A DNA stretch of 64,000 nt from Kushneria indalinina DSM 14324 (GCF_003385845.1 NZ_QRDJ01000007.1:1-64000), one strand, 5' to 3'; shown: positions 25,828-36,670, counted from the stretch's first letter. The notes: generated by a model not told the origin, from the sequence alone. Numbers and translations are program-made.

Positions 25828-28654
25828 AGCGGCGTACCTCACCGGGCCCATCCGGCAGATTGGCAATCGAGCGTGCCGACAGCGTCGGATAGTCCGGATT
25901 GGCGCCCACGTCGGCGCGACGCTCCCAGCTGCGCTCATCCTTGTCAAACTCACTCAGGCGGATGTCCACTTTCAGACCGTCAAGCTCGGTAGCTCGGGCC
26001 TCGCCGCCCTCACCCAGCGGCGCCAGCGTCGCCTCGGAGGTGATCAGCACAAAGCGCAGCTCATCCTCGAAGCGTGCCAGCAGTGCATGAAGCTCGTCAT
26101 CCACATACAGGGTAACTTCACTGTCCAGTGCGCCCTTGATGACGCCTTCATTGCGCGCATCCTCGAGCTGCTTGTTGACCGCCTGCTTGACCTCGATCAC
26201 ACGATCCCAGAACGCACGCCCCATGGTGGCGTCTTCCGGCAGTGTGGCAAGGCCCTCATACCAGGTCTCCAGCAGTACGCTGTCGCCGCGCTCGCCGGGG
26301 ATATGCTCAAAGATCTCTTCGGCGGTAAACGACAGAATCGGTGCAATCCAGCGCGACAGCGCCTCGATCACGTGATAGAGCGCGCTCTGACAGCTGCGTC
26401 GTGCCAGTGAGTCGGCCTGGGTGGTGTACTGGCGATCCTTGATGATATCCAGGTAAAAGCCGCCCAGATCGCGGGCGCAGAAGTCATGCACCTGCTGGTA
26501 GACGTCGCGGAAACGATACTCCTCAAAGGCCTTCTGGATACGCGTCTGCAACAGCGCGGCGCGATCGATGACCCAGCGATCCAGCGCGATCATGTCCTCA
26601 AGGGCCACCATGTCACGCTCGGGATCAAAACCGTTCAGGTTGCTCAGCAAAAAGCGCGAGGTATTGCGAATGCGGCGATAGACGTCGGCAGTGCGCTTGA
26701 GGATCTCGTCAGAGACTGCCATCTCGCCCGAATAGTCGGTCGAGGATACCCAGAGGCGCAGAATATCGGCGCCCAGCTTGTCCATGACTTCCTGCGGGGC
26801 GACCACATTCCCCAGCGACTTCGACTGCTTGCGCCCGTGGGCGTCCACCGTGAAGCCGTGGGTCAGAAGCTGGCGATACGGCGCGTGGCCGTCAATGGCC
26901 GAGCCGGTCAGAAGCGAGGAGTGAAACCAGCCGCGGTGCTGATCCGACCCTTCCAGATAAAGATCGGCCAGCGGGCCGCTGTCATGCCCCTGAGGATGCG
27001 AGCCGCGCAGCACATGACGGTGGGTGGTGCCGGAGTCAAACCAGACATCCAGGGTATCCATCACCTTGTCATAGTCACCGGCTTCCGCCCCCAGAAGTGT
27101 TTCGGGGTCGAGGCGGAACCAGGCATCGATCCCCTCTTTTTCCACGCGCTGGGCGACTTCTTCCAGCAGCTCGACGGTACGCGGATGCAGCTCGCCGGTC
27201 TGCTTGTGGAGAAAGAACGGAATCGGTACGCCCCAGTTACGCTGACGCGAGATGCACCAGTCCGGGCGGTTGGCGATCATGCTGTGCAGGCGTGCCTTGC
27301 CCCAGGCCGGTGTGAACTGCGTGGCCTCAACGCCGTCGAGCGCCCGCTCGCGAAGCGTTTTGCCATCATGGCCCTGAATGTCCATGCCCACAAACCACTG
27401 CGCCGTGGCGCGATAGATCACGGGAGACTTGTGGCGCCAGCAGTGCATGTAGCTGTGGGTGATGGGCTTGTGTGCCATCAGGGCGCCCGCTTCCGCGAGC
27501 TTTTCAACGATGTTCGGGTTGGCCTTCCAGATCATCTGGCCGCCAAACAGCGGCAGATCATCGGTATAAACCCCGTTGCCCTGCACCGGATTGAGCATCT
27601 CGTCAAAGCTCATGCCATGGACGCGGCAGGTGTTGAAGTCGTCCACACCATAGGACGGCGCCGAGTGCACGATGCCGGTACTGCCGATTTCGGATTCGAC
27701 GTAGTCGGCCAAATAGACCGGCGACAGGCGGTCATAAAAGGGATGACGGAAGTTGATCAGATCCAGCGCCCTGCCCGCAGTGGTGGCGATGACCTCACCG
27801 CTCAGGCCAAAGCGTTCCAGAGAGCTCTCGACCAGCTCTTCGGCCAGCACCAGCAGGCGCTCGCCGATATCCACCAGCGCATAGGTGAAGTCCGGATGGA
27901 CGTTGAGCGCCTGGTTGGCCGGAATGGTCCAGGGCGTGGTGGTCCAGATCACCACCGCAGCAGGTTTTGCCAGCGTCTTAAGACCGAAGGCCTCGGCCAG
28001 CCTGTCGGCGTCCTCTACCGGGAAGGCGACATCGATGGCATCGGACTGCTTGTCCTGATACTCCACCTCGGCCTCAGCCAGCGCCGAACCACAGTCAAAG
28101 CACCAGTTGACCGGCTTGAGCCCCTTGAAGACGAATCCTGCCTCGACCATGTCGGCCAGTGCCCGAATCTCGCCGGCTTCATTGACGTAGTCCATGGTGC
28201 GATAAGGGTGATCCCAGTCGCCGATCACACCCAGCCGTACGAAATCGGCCAGCTGGGTCTCGATCTGGGCGCCAGCATATTCGCGACACAGGGCACGGGC
28301 CTTTTCAGGCTCCAGATGCTTGCCATGTGTGGTTTCCACGCGGTGCTCGATGGGCAGACCGTGACAGTCCCAGCCTGGCACATAGGGCGCATCAAAGCCG
28401 GCCAGATTCTTCGACTTGACGATGATGTCCTTCAAAATCTTGTTGAGCGCATGCCCGATGTGGATGCTGCCGTTGGCATAGGGAGGGCCATCATGCAGCA
28501 CGAACAGAGGGGCACCTGCGCGTGCTTCGCGCAGGCGCTGGTACAGATTCATGTCCTGCCATTGCGAAACCCGGCCCGGCTCCTGCTTGGGCAGCATGCC
28601 GCGCATGGGGAAGTCGGTATGGGGCAGATTCAACGTATGCTTATAGTCGCTCAT
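25820..28654 (-). CDS. ileS: Isoleucyl-tRNA synthetase with degenerate zinc knuckle
   Basis: Charges tRNA-Ile. The 944 residues contain the class I motifs HIGH ([13 protein letters not shown], ~65) and KMSKS in the form KQSKS (~610), an editing CP1 domain, and the anticodon-binding domain. In E. coli the C-terminal end folds around zinc held by CX2C-X16-CX2C. Here the same segment is recognisable with identical spacing, but the four ligands are Asp906, Ser909, Ser926 and Ser929, so zinc cannot be bound in the usual way. The ATG at 28654 ([11 protein letters not shown]) matches the family start; a GTG at 28675 overlaps the ribF stop. Confidence 0.96.
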   Translation of the reverse strand: MSDYKHTLNLPHTDFPMRGMLPKQEPGRVSQWQDMNLYQRLREARAGAPLFVLHDGPPYANGSIHIGHALNKILKDIIVKSKNLAGFDAPYVPGWDCHGLPIEHRVETTHGKHLEPEKARALCREYAGAQIETQLADFVRLGVIGDWDHPYRTMDYVNEAGEIRALADMVEAGFVFKGLKPVNWCFDCGSALAEAEVEYQDKQSDAIDVAFPVEDADRLAEAFGLKTLAKPAAVVIWTTTPWTIPANQALNVHPDFTYALVDIGERLLVLAEELVESSLERFGLSGEVIATTAGRALDLINFRHPFYDRLSPVYLADYVESEIGSTGIVHSAPSYGVDDFNTCRVHGMSFDEMLNPVQGNGVYTDDLPLFGGQMIWKANPNIVEKLAEAGALMAHKPITHSYMHCWRHKSPVIYRATAQWFVGMDIQGHDGKTLRERALDGVEATQFTPAWGKARLHSMIANRPDWCISRQRNWGVPIPFFLHKQTGELHPRTVELLEEVAQRVEKEGIDAWFRLDPETLLGAEAGDYDKVMDTLDVWFDSGTTHRHVLRGSHPQGHDSGPLADLYLEGSDQHRGWFHSSLLTGSAIDGHAPYRQLLTHGFTVDAHGRKQSKSLGNVVAPQEVMDKLGADILRLWVSSTDYSGEMAVSDEILKRTADVYRRIRNTSRFLLSNLNGFDPERDMVALEDMIALDRWVIDRAALLQTRIQKAFEEYRFRDVYQQVHDFCARDLGGFYLDIIKDRQYTTQADSLARRSCQSALYHVIEALSRWIAPILSFTAEEIFEHIPGERGDSVLLETWYEGLATLPEDATMGRAFWDRVIEVKQAVNKQLEDARNEGVIKGALDSEVTLYVDDELHALLARFEDELRFVLITSEATLAPLGEGGEARATELDGLKVDIRLSEFDKDERSWERRADVGANPDYPTLSARSIANLPDGPGEVRRYA

Positions 28655-28671
28655 AACCTGATGGTCAGCCG

Positions 28672-29733
28672 TCACTGTTCATGTTTGCTGCGTTCCGCCG
28701 CCAGTGGCGCCGAGGCCATGGGATAGCGGGAGGAAGGCAATGATGCATCCACCCCTTCTGCGTCGGGCAAGGCGCCCGCGGCGTCAGAAGCGTGCTGCTG
28801 GAAAGCGTGTTGCTGGAAATAGTCGCGCGCCTGGTCGATATCCAGATGAATGCGGCGCTTGAGTTCATCGATGGAAGCAAACGTCTCTTCGCCTCGCAGC
28901 CTGGCGCAGGGCATGACGACCAGACGCTGTCCGTAAAGGGACTCATCAAGGTCAAAAAGATGCACTTCCAGAACCGGTCGATCCGCCCCGACCGTGGGTC
29001 GCCAGCCGACATTGAGCACCCCGGGCACTTCACGACCATCCTCGAGCCGGGTGATCGCCGCCAGGACGCCGCGCAATATCAGCGGGCCCGGCACCAGCGG
29101 CAGATTGGCAGTAGGTACGCCAATGGTCCGCCCCAGCTGACGATCCCTGACCACACGCCCCTCCAGGCTGAAGGGGCGCCCCAGCAGCTGCTCGGACTGC
29201 TCGAAGTTGCCCGACGCCAGCAGGGTGCGCACACGGGTACTGGAAACCCGCTCACCCCCGACCTGAAAGGTGCGCGTGTGCTCGACCGAAAAGCCGACCT
29301 CTTCACCTACCGTTTTGAGCAGATCAAAGTCACCGGCACGATCGCAGCCGAAACGAAAGTCATCCCCCACCACCAGGTGGCGAACGCCCAGTCCCTGAAT
29401 CAGGACGCGGTCGATAAATTCGCGGGCCGAGAGCTCGCGCAGGCGGCGGTTAAACGGCAGGCACAGCACTCGATCAGCGCCATAGCGGCCCAGCAGGCGC
29501 ACCTTGTCGCTGAGGCGCGTCAGCCGGGGCGGGGCCTGATCGCCGGCGAAATACTCGCGCGGCTGGGGCTCAAATACCACGACCACGGCCGGCAGATCGT
29601 GCGCTCGGGCATGGGTCTTCAACTGATCCAGAATGGCCTGATGGCCAAGGTGGACCCCGTCAAAGTTGCCGATGGTGACAACACTGCCCCGATGCCGGGG
29701 GCGTAGATTATGTAACCCTCTGATCAGTTCCAT
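28672..29733 (-). CDS. ribF: Bifunctional riboflavin kinase / FAD synthetase
   Basis: Makes FMN and then FAD from riboflavin. The 353 residues have the N-terminal nucleotidyltransferase domain ([16 protein letters not shown] with the HxGH motif, ~21-36) and the C-terminal riboflavin kinase domain ([11 protein letters not shown] ... [19 protein letters not shown]). The protein runs about 45 residues beyond the usual end in an Ala/Ser/Pro-rich tail, which includes a 15-base tandem duplication at 28790-28819 giving FQQHA twice. The ATG at 29733 fits the family N-terminus ([12 protein letters not shown]). First gene of ribF-ileS-lspA-fkpB-ispH. Confidence 0.94.
   Translation of the reverse strand: MELIRGLHNLRPRHRGSVVTIGNFDGVHLGHQAILDQLKTHARAHDLPAVVVVFEPQPREYFAGDQAPPRLTRLSDKVRLLGRYGADRVLCLPFNRRLRELSAREFIDRVLIQGLGVRHLVVGDDFRFGCDRAGDFDLLKTVGEEVGFSVEHTRTFQVGGERVSSTRVRTLLASGNFEQSEQLLGRPFSLEGRVVRDRQLGRTIGVPTANLPLVPGPLILRGVLAAITRLEDGREVPGVLNVGWRPTVGADRPVLEVHLFDLDESLYGQRLVVMPCARLRGEETFASIDELKRRIHLDIDQARDYFQQHAFQQHASDAAGALPDAEGVDASLPSSRYPMASAPLAAERSKHEQ
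28790..28819. repeat. 15-bp tandem duplication in the ribF 3' end
   Basis: GCGTGCTGCTGGAAA followed directly by GCGTGTTGCTGGAAA (one mismatch). In frame it encodes [10 protein letters not shown] in the non-conserved tail of RibF. Confidence 0.85.
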
Positions 29734-29797
29734 GCCGACTGCTGCCCGCCGTGATAAACCTTCGATTATAGCGCTGTACACCGCCAACGGACAGGCA

Positions 29798-31363
29798 TCA
29801 GCCGCGCAGTTTGAAATGACGTACGCGCACCCCGGCAAGTCCCAGCCAGGCGAAATAGACCACCATGGCCGCAATGATCAGGCCCAGCAGCACGGCAAGG
29901 CGCTGCTCGATCCCCCATGAGAGCCACTGATGCCAGTCGGGGGTAAACCACCAGAGCCCACCGGCGAGCAACACACAGCCCACCAGAAGCTGCAGGGAGA
30001 GCCGGCCCCAGCCGGGCTGAAAATGCAAAACGTCACGTTTCAAGAGACCGCGCCCCAACAGCAGCGCATTGAGCCAGGCCGACATCGCCGTGGCCAGCGC
30101 AAGACCTGCATGGGCCAGCGGCCACATCAGCATCAGGTTGAAGGCCATGTTGGCCACCATCGCGATGATGCCGATCTTCACCGGCGTTTTGGTGTCCTGA
30201 CGCGCGTAGTAGCCGGGCGCCAGCACCTTGATCAGCATGAAGGCCACCAGCCCAATGGCGTAGGCCCGCAGGCTCTGGGAGGCCATCACGATATCGTGAT
30301 CGGTCATCGCCCCATAATGAAAGAGTGTGATCAGAAGCGGCTCGGCCAGCACGATCAGCGCCAGCGCCGCCGGTAGCCCGATCAGCAGCACCGCACGAAT
30401 GCCCCAGTCGATCATGCGGGCAAAATGCTTTGGATCATCGCTGGCATGCTGACGCGACAGGGCCGGCAGGATCACGGTGCCGATCGCAATGCCAAACACC
30501 CCGAGCGGCAGTTCGACCAGACGATCGGAATAATAAAGCCAGGAGACGCTGCCGCCGACCAGTATCGAGGCCAGCACGGTGTCGAGCAGCAGATTGATCT
30601 GGGACACCGACACCCCGAACATGGCCGGCCCCATCAGGCGTAGAATGCGGAGCACACCGGTGTGGCGAAAGTTGGGACGCAGGCGCGGCAACAGCCCCAG
30701 ACGCATCAAAAATGGAATCTGAAACAAAAGCTGCGCAACGCCGGCAATCAACACGCCCCACGCCAGCGCCATGACCGGGACTTCCAGCAGCGGCGCCAGC
30801 CACAGCGCCGCCCCGATCATCGACAGGTTCAACAGCACCGGCGTAAAGGCCGGCACGGCAAAGCGGCCGTAACTGTTAAGCACGCTGCCCGAGAAGGCCG
30901 TCAGCGAAATCAGCAGCAGATAGGGGAAGGTCAGGCGCAGCATCTCGGCGGTCAGCGCCAGCTTGCCGTGCCCGTCATCATGGAAGCCGGGGGCGAAGAC
31001 CCAGACCAGCCAAGGAGAACACAGTACCGCCAGAACCGTAATGCCCAGCAGCACCACGGCCAGCGTGCCCGCCGTGGCATCCAGAAGCTCCCTCACCTCC
31101 TTGCGCTCGCGCTGGGAGGCGTACTCCGACAGCACCGGCACAAAGGCCTGATTGAAGGCGCCCTCCGCGAACAGGCGGCGCAGGAAGTTGGGAATTCTAA
31201 AGGCGATGAAAAAGGCATCGGCCCCGCTGCCGGCACCAAAGAACGTGGCCACCACCACATCGCGCGCCAGCCCCAGCACCCGTGACAACATCGTCATGAC
31301 ACCCACGACCATGCCCGAACGCAGTAGCCCGGCGCCCTTCGTCCCGCTCACTTCAGCACTCAC
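29798..31363 (-). CDS. murJ: Lipid II flippase MurJ
   Basis: Moves lipid II across the inner membrane for peptidoglycan synthesis. The 521-residue polytopic protein (about 14 membrane segments) belongs to the MOP superfamily; family landmarks are SRVLGLARDVVVATFFGAGSGADAFFIAFRIPNFLRRLFAEGAFNQAFVPV-type sequence at the N-terminus with conserved basic residues lining the cavity. The start is GTG with GGGAG ten bases upstream. It is followed by ribF 64 bases on, with no terminator between, so it may be co-transcribed. Confidence 0.95.
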   Translation of the reverse strand: MSAEVSGTKGAGLLRSGMVVGVMTMLSRVLGLARDVVVATFFGAGSGADAFFIAFRIPNFLRRLFAEGAFNQAFVPVLSEYASQRERKEVRELLDATAGTLAVVLLGITVLAVLCSPWLVWVFAPGFHDDGHGKLALTAEMLRLTFPYLLLISLTAFSGSVLNSYGRFAVPAFTPVLLNLSMIGAALWLAPLLEVPVMALAWGVLIAGVAQLLFQIPFLMRLGLLPRLRPNFRHTGVLRILRLMGPAMFGVSVSQINLLLDTVLASILVGGSVSWLYYSDRLVELPLGVFGIAIGTVILPALSRQHASDDPKHFARMIDWGIRAVLLIGLPAALALIVLAEPLLITLFHYGAMTDHDIVMASQSLRAYAIGLVAFMLIKVLAPGYYARQDTKTPVKIGIIAMVANMAFNLMLMWPLAHAGLALATAMSAWLNALLLGRGLLKRDVLHFQPGWGRLSLQLLVGCVLLAGGLWWFTPDWHQWLSWGIEQRLAVLLGLIIAAMVVYFAWLGLAGVRVRHFKLRG

Positions 31364-31435
31364 GAGATATGATCTCCCAACCTGAAAAGGGTCACATGAT
31401 GATCCCTGTCTTTCATCGTGGCATTGCCCGGATAC

Positions 31436-31465
31436 GCAAAAAACCGGCCGAAGCCGGTTTTTTGC
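31436..31465. terminator. Rho-independent terminator after rpsT
   Basis: GCAAAAAACCGGC / GCCGGTTTTTTGC with a CGAA loop and A/T-tracts on both sides, 37 bases after the rpsT stop. Confidence 0.88.
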
Positions 31466-31501
31466 AGGTACTGCTGTCTACAACAGGGCGTTGCCCTGTT
31501 A

Positions 31502-31768
31502 TCAGGCAGCCAGCGCCTTGATACGCGCGTTCAGACGGCTCTTGGTACGAGCTGCGCGGTTCTTGTCATAGGCGTGCTTGTCAGCGATGCGGTCGATCAC
31601 ACGCTGGGCAACCCTGAACTCGGCCATGGCAGCACTGTGATCGCCAGTGTTGATCGCCTTGATGACGCGCTTGATATGGGTGCGCACCATGGAACGCTGG
31701 CTGGCATTTTTCTGGCGGCGGCGCTCGGCCTGGACGGCGCGCTTGCGAGCCTGACGGGTATTGGCCAT
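31502..31768 (-). CDS. rpsT: 30S ribosomal protein S20
   Basis: The 88-residue, very basic protein (MANTRQARKRAVQAERRRQKN...) is S20, which binds 16S rRNA early in assembly. Length and the three-helix pattern match the family. GGGAG precedes the ATG. It is flanked by its own terminator and lies upstream of murJ, the usual gammaproteobacterial order. Confidence 0.96.
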   Translation of the reverse strand: MANTRQARKRAVQAERRRQKNASQRSMVRTHIKRVIKAINTGDHSAAMAEFRVAQRVIDRIADKHAYDKNRAARTKSRLNARIKALAA

Positions 31769-31885
31769 CGTCTACTCCCTGGAGTGTTGACGTTGATGAA
31801 TTTTGATAAAAGCGCCTCTTGGGCGGGCACCTTCACAAGAGAGGCGGCATTCTAGCAGCGCCCATAAGGCAATACCAGTCCCGCA

Positions 31886-33034
31886 TCAGGGGTCGCGAAG
31901 AATCACCATGTTGTCACGATGAATCAGCTCGGGCGCCTCGATATAGCCCAGATGCGCGACAATGTCATGGGTCGGCACGCCCAGAATCCGCCCCGTGTCC
32001 TGAGCATCGTAATTGGCCAGCCCCTTGGCAATTGGCTCGCCATCGCCATCCACACACAGCACCATATCGCCGCGGCGAAAGCTGCCCTCCACGGCCGTCA
32101 CGCCGACCGGCAGCAGACTCGACCCGCGCTGGCACACGCGCGCCACGGCGCCCTGATCCAGGGTCAGCGTGCCACGCACCTGCAGCTGCCCGGCCAGCCA
32201 GCGCTTGCGCGCCGTCATCGGCGCATGCTCGGGCACCAGCAGCGTACCGATGTTCTCGCCATCAAGCAGACGCGACAGCACCTGCGGCTGGCGGCCGCTG
32301 GCAATCAGCGTCAGCGCCCCGGAACGCGCAGCGAGTCGGGCGGCGCGAATCTTGGTCGCCATGCCGCCCCGACCCAGCTTGCCGCCGTCACCGGCCACGG
32401 CCACCCAGCGCGGGTCATCCGCCTTGCCCTCGCTGATCAGCTGCGCATCGGCATCCTTGCGAGGATCGGCATTATAAAGGCCTTCCTGATCGGTCAGGAT
32501 GATCAGGGCATCGGCCTCCAGCAGATTGACCACCAGCGCGCCCAGGGTGTCGTTGTCACCAAAGCGAATCTCGTCGGTCACGACCGTGTCGTTTTCATTG
32601 ACGATCGCCACCACGTTTAGATCGATCAGGGTGCGCAGGGCCGAGCGGGCATTAAGGTAGCGCTTGCGGTTGGACAGATCATCGTGCGTCAAAAGGATCT
32701 GCGCGGTACGAATGTCATAGCGGGCGAAATGATCCTCATAGCTGCGCACCAGCCCGGTCTGCCCCACGGCCGCGGCGGCCTGCAGATCATGCAGTGCACT
32801 CGGTCGCACCTGCCAGCCCAGTCGAACCATGCCCTCGGCCACGGCGCCGGAGGAGACCAGCACCACTTCAACGCCGCGTCGATGCAGCTCGGCGAGCTGA
32901 TCCACCCAGGCGCCAATGGCCGCCTCATCCAGCCCGCGCCCGTCGTTGGTCAGAAGTGCACTGCCGATCTTGACCACCACACGACGTAGCCGTGTAACCT
33001 GACTGCGACTCCCCGCTACCGCCTGCTCCATCAT
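31886..33034 (-). CDS. proB: Glutamate 5-kinase
   Basis: First step of proline synthesis, relevant also to osmoprotection. The 382 residues have the amino acid kinase fold ([48 protein letters not shown], the ATP loop [19 protein letters not shown]) and a C-terminal PUA domain (~285-375). I chose ATG 33034 since CCGGAGAG lies just upstream; an ATG at 33058 would add eight residues. It follows obg by 36 bases on the same strand, as in Pseudomonas. Confidence 0.94.
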   Translation of the reverse strand: MMEQAVAGSRSQVTRLRRVVVKIGSALLTNDGRGLDEAAIGAWVDQLAELHRRGVEVVLVSSGAVAEGMVRLGWQVRPSALHDLQAAAAVGQTGLVRSYEDHFARYDIRTAQILLTHDDLSNRKRYLNARSALRTLIDLNVVAIVNENDTVVTDEIRFGDNDTLGALVVNLLEADALIILTDQEGLYNADPRKDADAQLISEGKADDPRWVAVAGDGGKLGRGGMATKIRAARLAARSGALTLIASGRQPQVLSRLLDGENIGTLLVPEHAPMTARKRWLAGQLQVRGTLTLDQGAVARVCQRGSSLLPVGVTAVEGSFRRGDMVLCVDGDGEPIAKGLANYDAQDTGRILGVPTHDIVAHLGYIEAPELIHRDNMVILRDP

Positions 33035-33070
33035 CGCGCTCTCCGGATCCGGTCTCATGCCCGGCAGGAC

Positions 33071-34273
33071 TCAGGGCTTGTATTCCACTTCGACATCGAA
33101 ATCATCGTCGTCGAAGTCGTCGTCATCACTGCTTTCCACATCGCGGCGCTTGCGACCGGCCATGAAGGCCATGCGCGCCTCGGTCCGTGCCACGGCCTCG
33201 GCTTCCATGCGCTCGCGAATGGCCCGCGTGCGCGCGGCGAAATCTTCATCTTCCTGCTCAAGTCGGCGCTGCTCGACAAGCCAGCGATGCACGGCCTGAA
33301 CCAGCTCATCCGTACCCTGCCCGGCAATGGCGGAGATACGAAAGATCGGGCCATCCCAGTTCAGGCGCTCGACGATGCGCTCCAGCATGGCTTCGCGCGT
33401 CTCATCATCGACCAGATCACACTTGTTGAGCACCAGCCAGCGCGGGCTTTCGGCCAGCGTCGGCGAATACTGCTCAAGCTCGTGGATGATCTTTTCGGCC
33501 GAATCGACCGGATCGCTTTCATCAAAGGGCGCCACATCGATGACGTGCAGCAACAGGCGCGTGCGGGTCAGGTGCTTGAGAAAGCGAAGCCCGAGCCCGG
33601 CACCGTCGGCGGCGCCCTCGATCAGCCCCGGCACATCGGCCATGACAAAGTGTTCGTGCAGCCCCAGCTTCACGACACCGAGATTGGGCACCAGCGTGGT
33701 AAACGGATAGTCCGCCACCTTGGGACGCGCCGCCGACACGGAGCGGATCAGTGTCGATTTGCCGGCGTTGGGCATACCCAGCAGACCGACGTCGGCCATC
33801 AGCTTGAGCTCAAGGCGCAGCTCACGACGCTCGCCCTCGCCCGAAGGCACGCTCTGACGCGGCGTACGGTTGGTCGAGGACTTGAAATGCACGTTGCCCA
33901 GACCACGACGCCCGCCCTGCGCCACCTTGAGCTCCTGGCCCACGGCCGTGATGTCCCCGATGACCTCAAGGGTTTCGACATCGATCACGGTGGTGCCCAC
34001 CGGCACCTGCACGAACAGGTCCTCGCCCTTGCGGCCGTTCATCTGACTGCCGCGGCCGGGCTGGCCGTTGGGCGCCTTGTGAAAACGCTGAAACTTGAAA
34101 TCGATCAGCGTATTGAGCGACTCATCACCGACCAGAATGACGCTGCCGCCGTGACCGCCATCACCACCGTCCGGCCCGCCACGCGGTACGTACTTTTCAC
34201 GGCGAAAGCTGACGCAGCCACTGCCCCCGTTACCGGCGGCCACCGTGATCGAGGCTTCATCGACGAACTGCAT
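33071..34273 (-). CDS. obg: Obg-family GTPase CgtA/ObgE
   Basis: Essential GTPase in 50S ribosome maturation and stress response. The 400 residues start with the glycine-rich Obg fold ([26 protein letters not shown] ..., about 158 residues), then the G domain with Walker [23 protein letters not shown] and SAI motifs. The tail is strongly acidic (repeated Asp, ending VEVEYKP), typical of the proteobacterial proteins. ATG 34273 has GGGAG upstream. Downstream of rplU-rpmA, after a terminator, and followed by proB. Confidence 0.96.
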   Translation of the reverse strand: MQFVDEASITVAAGNGGSGCVSFRREKYVPRGGPDGGDGGHGGSVILVGDESLNTLIDFKFQRFHKAPNGQPGRGSQMNGRKGEDLFVQVPVGTTVIDVETLEVIGDITAVGQELKVAQGGRRGLGNVHFKSSTNRTPRQSVPSGEGERRELRLELKLMADVGLLGMPNAGKSTLIRSVSAARPKVADYPFTTLVPNLGVVKLGLHEHFVMADVPGLIEGAADGAGLGLRFLKHLTRTRLLLHVIDVAPFDESDPVDSAEKIIHELEQYSPTLAESPRWLVLNKCDLVDDETREAMLERIVERLNWDGPIFRISAIAGQGTDELVQAVHRWLVEQRRLEQEDEDFAARTRAIRERMEAEAVARTEARMAFMAGRKRRDVESSDDDDFDDDDFDVEVEYKP

Positions 34274-34426
34274 GCCACTACTCCCGGCGACTCGTCGCCC
34301 TGTATACAAAACCGATTATCGAAAAATAAAGGACTGTCGTTCGAATGTGTACCGAGGCTGAGCATATTACGCCCGGCACAACACGAGAGCCCATGGGCCT
34401 GCCCTGTTGCGGACCCACATGATAAA

Positions 34427-34454
34427 AAAAAGCCCCGCCTGAGCGGGGCTTTTT
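34427..34454. terminator. Terminator of the rplU-rpmA operon
   Basis: GCCCCGC-CTGA-GCGGGGC hairpin with long A-tract before and T-tract after, 16 bases past the rpmA stop on the minus strand. Confidence 0.9.
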
Positions 34455-34469
34455 CAGCAGTCAGCAATC

Positions 34470-34727
34470 TCAGGCAGAGACGATGCTGACGTGCTTGCGC
34501 TTTTTGGGACCCTTGGTCTCGAACTTCACCTGACCTTCGCGGAGCGCGAACAGGGTAAAGTCACGACCAACGCCGACGCCTTCACCGGCGTGGAAACGAG
34601 TGCCACGCTGGCGAACGATGATGCTGCCGGCAGAGGCTTCCTGACCACCGAAGAGCTTGACGCCGAGACGTTTTGACTCGGAATCGCGACCGTTACGGGT
34701 ACTACCTGCGGCCTTCTTGTGAGCCAT
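34470..34727 (-). CDS. rpmA: 50S ribosomal protein L27
   Basis: The 85-residue protein begins [24 protein letters not shown] and contains [22 protein letters not shown], the L27 signature; the N-terminal tail reaches the peptidyl-transferase centre. Follows rplU by 32 bases in the conserved two-gene operon. Confidence 0.97.
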   Translation of the reverse strand: MAHKKAAGSTRNGRDSESKRLGVKLFGGQEASAGSIIVRQRGTRFHAGEGVGVGRDFTLFALREGQVKFETKGPKKRKHVSIVSA

Positions 34728-34759
34728 GAGTATGACCTCCTGAAAATGCGGAAAAATGC

Positions 34760-35068
34760 TTACGCAGTAATCCCGGTGATTTTGACTTCAGTGTACCACT
34801 GACGGTGGCCCTGACGCTTCATGCTGTGCTTGCGGCGACGGAACTTGAGGATATGAACCTTCTCGCCGCGGCCGTGAGAGACGACCTCTGCCTTGACAAC
34901 AGCGCCCGACACCAGCGGTGCACCGATCTTGACGTCGTCACCGCCGACCAGTAGCACCTGATCGAAATCAATGCTGTCACCAGTGGCCACATCCAGCTTT
35001 TCCAGCTTGAGGCGCTGGCCTTCCTGGACGCGATACTGCTTGCCGCCGCTCTTGATTACTGCGTACAT
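34760..35068 (-). CDS. rplU: 50S ribosomal protein L21
   Basis: The 102-residue protein starts [25 protein letters not shown] and ends with the basic [22 protein letters not shown] stretch typical of L21, which binds 23S rRNA. A longer in-frame reading to 35137 adds non-homologous sequence and is rejected. First gene of rplU-rpmA, behind a strong promoter. Confidence 0.97.
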   Translation of the reverse strand: MYAVIKSGGKQYRVQEGQRLKLEKLDVATGDSIDFDQVLLVGGDDVKIGAPLVSGAVVKAEVVSHGRGEKVHILKFRRRKHSMKRQGHRQWYTEVKITGITA

Positions 35069-35190
35069 GGAATTCTCCAATTGACTCATCCGGTTGGCTG
35101 CTTCATCGACCTGTGGCAAGTGGCCCAAAACCCGCATTCAACAAGGAGTACGAGCCATCTTACAGGGAGCACGATGAGTTAAGGGCGCGA

Positions 35191-35219
35191 ATTATAACCG
35201 CGTGCGCAAGGCAACTCAA
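35191..35219 (-). promoter_or_regulatory. Sigma-70 promoter of rplU-rpmA
   Basis: On the minus strand TTGAGT, a 17-base spacer and a perfect TATAAT, followed by a TCGCGCCC discriminator. It lies about 120 bases upstream of rplU in the divergent rplU/ispB region (35069-35391). Confidence 0.75.
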
Positions 35220-35391
35220 GGCCCGGCATGATGCATCTTGACGCCCATGAAGGGGTTACCTAGCATACCGGGCATCCATGTCGCTTCGACGCCCAAAGGG
35301 CCTTCGAGAAGACTGCCCGGCAAACCCAAGCCCCCTGTTGTCCTGCCGGCCCGGGCCCATGCCTGCAGGGAATAGAAGCCCGAGGTTCACT

Positions 35392-36381
35392 GTGAACAGC
35401 CAAGTCGTTTCACCCAGCGTCTCCAGGACCCATGAACCCGTCATGGAAGACTTTGCAGCTGTTGACCGCACCATTCGCGCGCAGCTTGCCTCACACGTTC
35501 CCCTGATCGAAACGATCGGCAACTACATCATTGAAAGCGGTGGCAAGCGCGTTCGCCCGCTGCTGGCCCTTCTATCGGCCAGAGCACTGGGTTATGAAGG
35601 TCATCAGCACATTACGCTGGCTGCGCTGATCGAGTTCATGCACACCTCGACGCTTTTGCATGACGATGTCGTCGACGAGTCCCACCTGCGACGCGGCCGT
35701 GCCACGGCCAACGATACCTGGGGCAACGCGCCCTCGGTACTGGTGGGCGATTTTCTCTACTCGCGCTCGTTTGAAATGATGGTCGAAGTCGGCTCGATGC
35801 CGATCATGGCCGTTTTGTCCAATGCCACCTCCATCATTGCCGAAGGTGAAGTCCTGCAGTTGACCAATATCGGCAACGCCGACATTGATGAAGCCGCCTA
35901 CTTCGATACCATTCAGGGCAAGACGGCCATGCTGTTCGAGGCCGCCTCCCATACCGGCGCCATGGTGGCCGGTGGCAGCGAGGCCCAGATCGAGGCGCTC
36001 AAGCTCTATGGGCGCTATCTGGGGCTTGCCTTTCAGCTTATCGACGATCTGCTGGACTATCAGGGCAACGCCACCGAAATGGGCAAGAACGTGGGCGATG
36101 ATCTGGCCGAGGGCAAGCCGACCCTGCCCCTGATTCGTGCCATGGCCGTGGGCAGTCCGGCGCAGGCCAACGTGGTGCGCCGGGCCATCGGCGAAGGCGG
36201 TCTTTCCTATCTCGACGAAGTGCTGACCATCGTGCGCGATACCGGCGCGCTGGAATATACCCGAGCGCGTGCCCATGAGATGGTGGATCGCGCGCTTGAG
36301 CAGCTCACGCTGCTGCCGCCCTCCCCCTATCGCGAAAGCCTGGAACTGCTGGTGCGCCAGGCCGTGGATCGTCATGCCTGA
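35392..36381 (+). CDS. ispB: Octaprenyl/polyprenyl diphosphate synthase
   Basis: Elongates farnesyl diphosphate with IPP to make the quinone side chain. The 329 residues have the two Asp-rich motifs: LLHDDVVDESHLRRGR (~78) and LIDDLLDYQG (~210), with GGKRVRPLL near the N-terminus. Several starts are possible; the GTG at 35392 has GAGG six bases upstream and gives an N-terminus like that of E. coli IspB (323 residues). The ATG at 35443 is the main alternative. Divergent from rplU, the conserved Pseudomonas/E. coli arrangement. Confidence 0.94.
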   Translation: MNSQVVSPSVSRTHEPVMEDFAAVDRTIRAQLASHVPLIETIGNYIIESGGKRVRPLLALLSARALGYEGHQHITLAALIEFMHTSTLLHDDVVDESHLRRGRATANDTWGNAPSVLVGDFLYSRSFEMMVEVGSMPIMAVLSNATSIIAEGEVLQLTNIGNADIDEAAYFDTIQGKTAMLFEAASHTGAMVAGGSEAQIEALKLYGRYLGLAFQLIDDLLDYQGNATEMGKNVGDDLAEGKPTLPLIRAMAVGSPAQANVVRRAIGEGGLSYLDEVLTIVRDTGALEYTRARAHEMVDRALEQLTLLPPSPYRESLELLVRQAVDRHA

Positions 36382-36388
36382 CAGGGGC

Positions 36389-36416
36389 TTGCATTCACGG
36401 AAACACGCAGTATAAT
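36389..36416 (+). promoter_or_regulatory. Sigma-70 promoter of tRNA-Pro
   Basis: TTGCAT, a 16-base spacer and TATAAT followed by GCGCACC, a GC-rich discriminator typical of stringently controlled stable RNA genes. It ends 29 bases before the tRNA. Confidence 0.8.
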
Positions 36417-36445
36417 GCGCACCGTCATGATGAACTCGTGACACT

Positions 36446-36522
36446 CGGAATATAGCTCAGCTTGGTAGAGCGCTGCCTTCGGGAGGCAGAGGTCGTAGGT
36501 TCGAATCCTGCTATTCCGACCA
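36446..36522 (+). tRNA. tRNA-Pro, anticodon CGG
   Basis: A 77-nt cloverleaf: acceptor stem CGGAATA/TATTCCG, D-arm with GCTCAGCTTGGTAGAGC, anticodon stem CTGCC/GGCAG around loop TTCGGGA (anticodon CGG), T-arm GTAGGTTCGAATCCTGC, discriminator A and encoded CCA. Reads the CCG proline codon. C1-G72 is the proline-tRNA identity pair. Confidence 0.96.
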
Positions 36523-36532
36523 AGTATTCAAG

Positions 36533-36563
36533 GCGCCTGTCTTCACCGACAGGCGCTTTTTTT
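36533..36563 (+). terminator. Rho-independent terminator of tRNA-Pro
   Basis: GCGCCTGTC-TTCACC-GACAGGCGC stem followed by seven T, beginning eleven bases after the tRNA. Confidence 0.9.
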
Positions 36564-36670
36564 ATGTCCGGATATCGGCCTGCTCCAGCCGAGCGCCTGG
36601 ACACCGGGGGCTGGCGATCTCCCTGCGAGGCGCTATGCTGGCCCCATCGACATTCATGACTGGAGGTCCC

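Noticed and set aside
26486-28726. 746-codon open frame on the plus strand
   Set aside because: Antisense to ileS, which is unequivocal. Its His/Gln/Arg-rich translation is the expected mirror of GC-rich coding DNA.
31361-31440. Possible small RNA between murJ and rpsT
   Set aside because: The only structured element is the rpsT terminator; no independent promoter is apparent.
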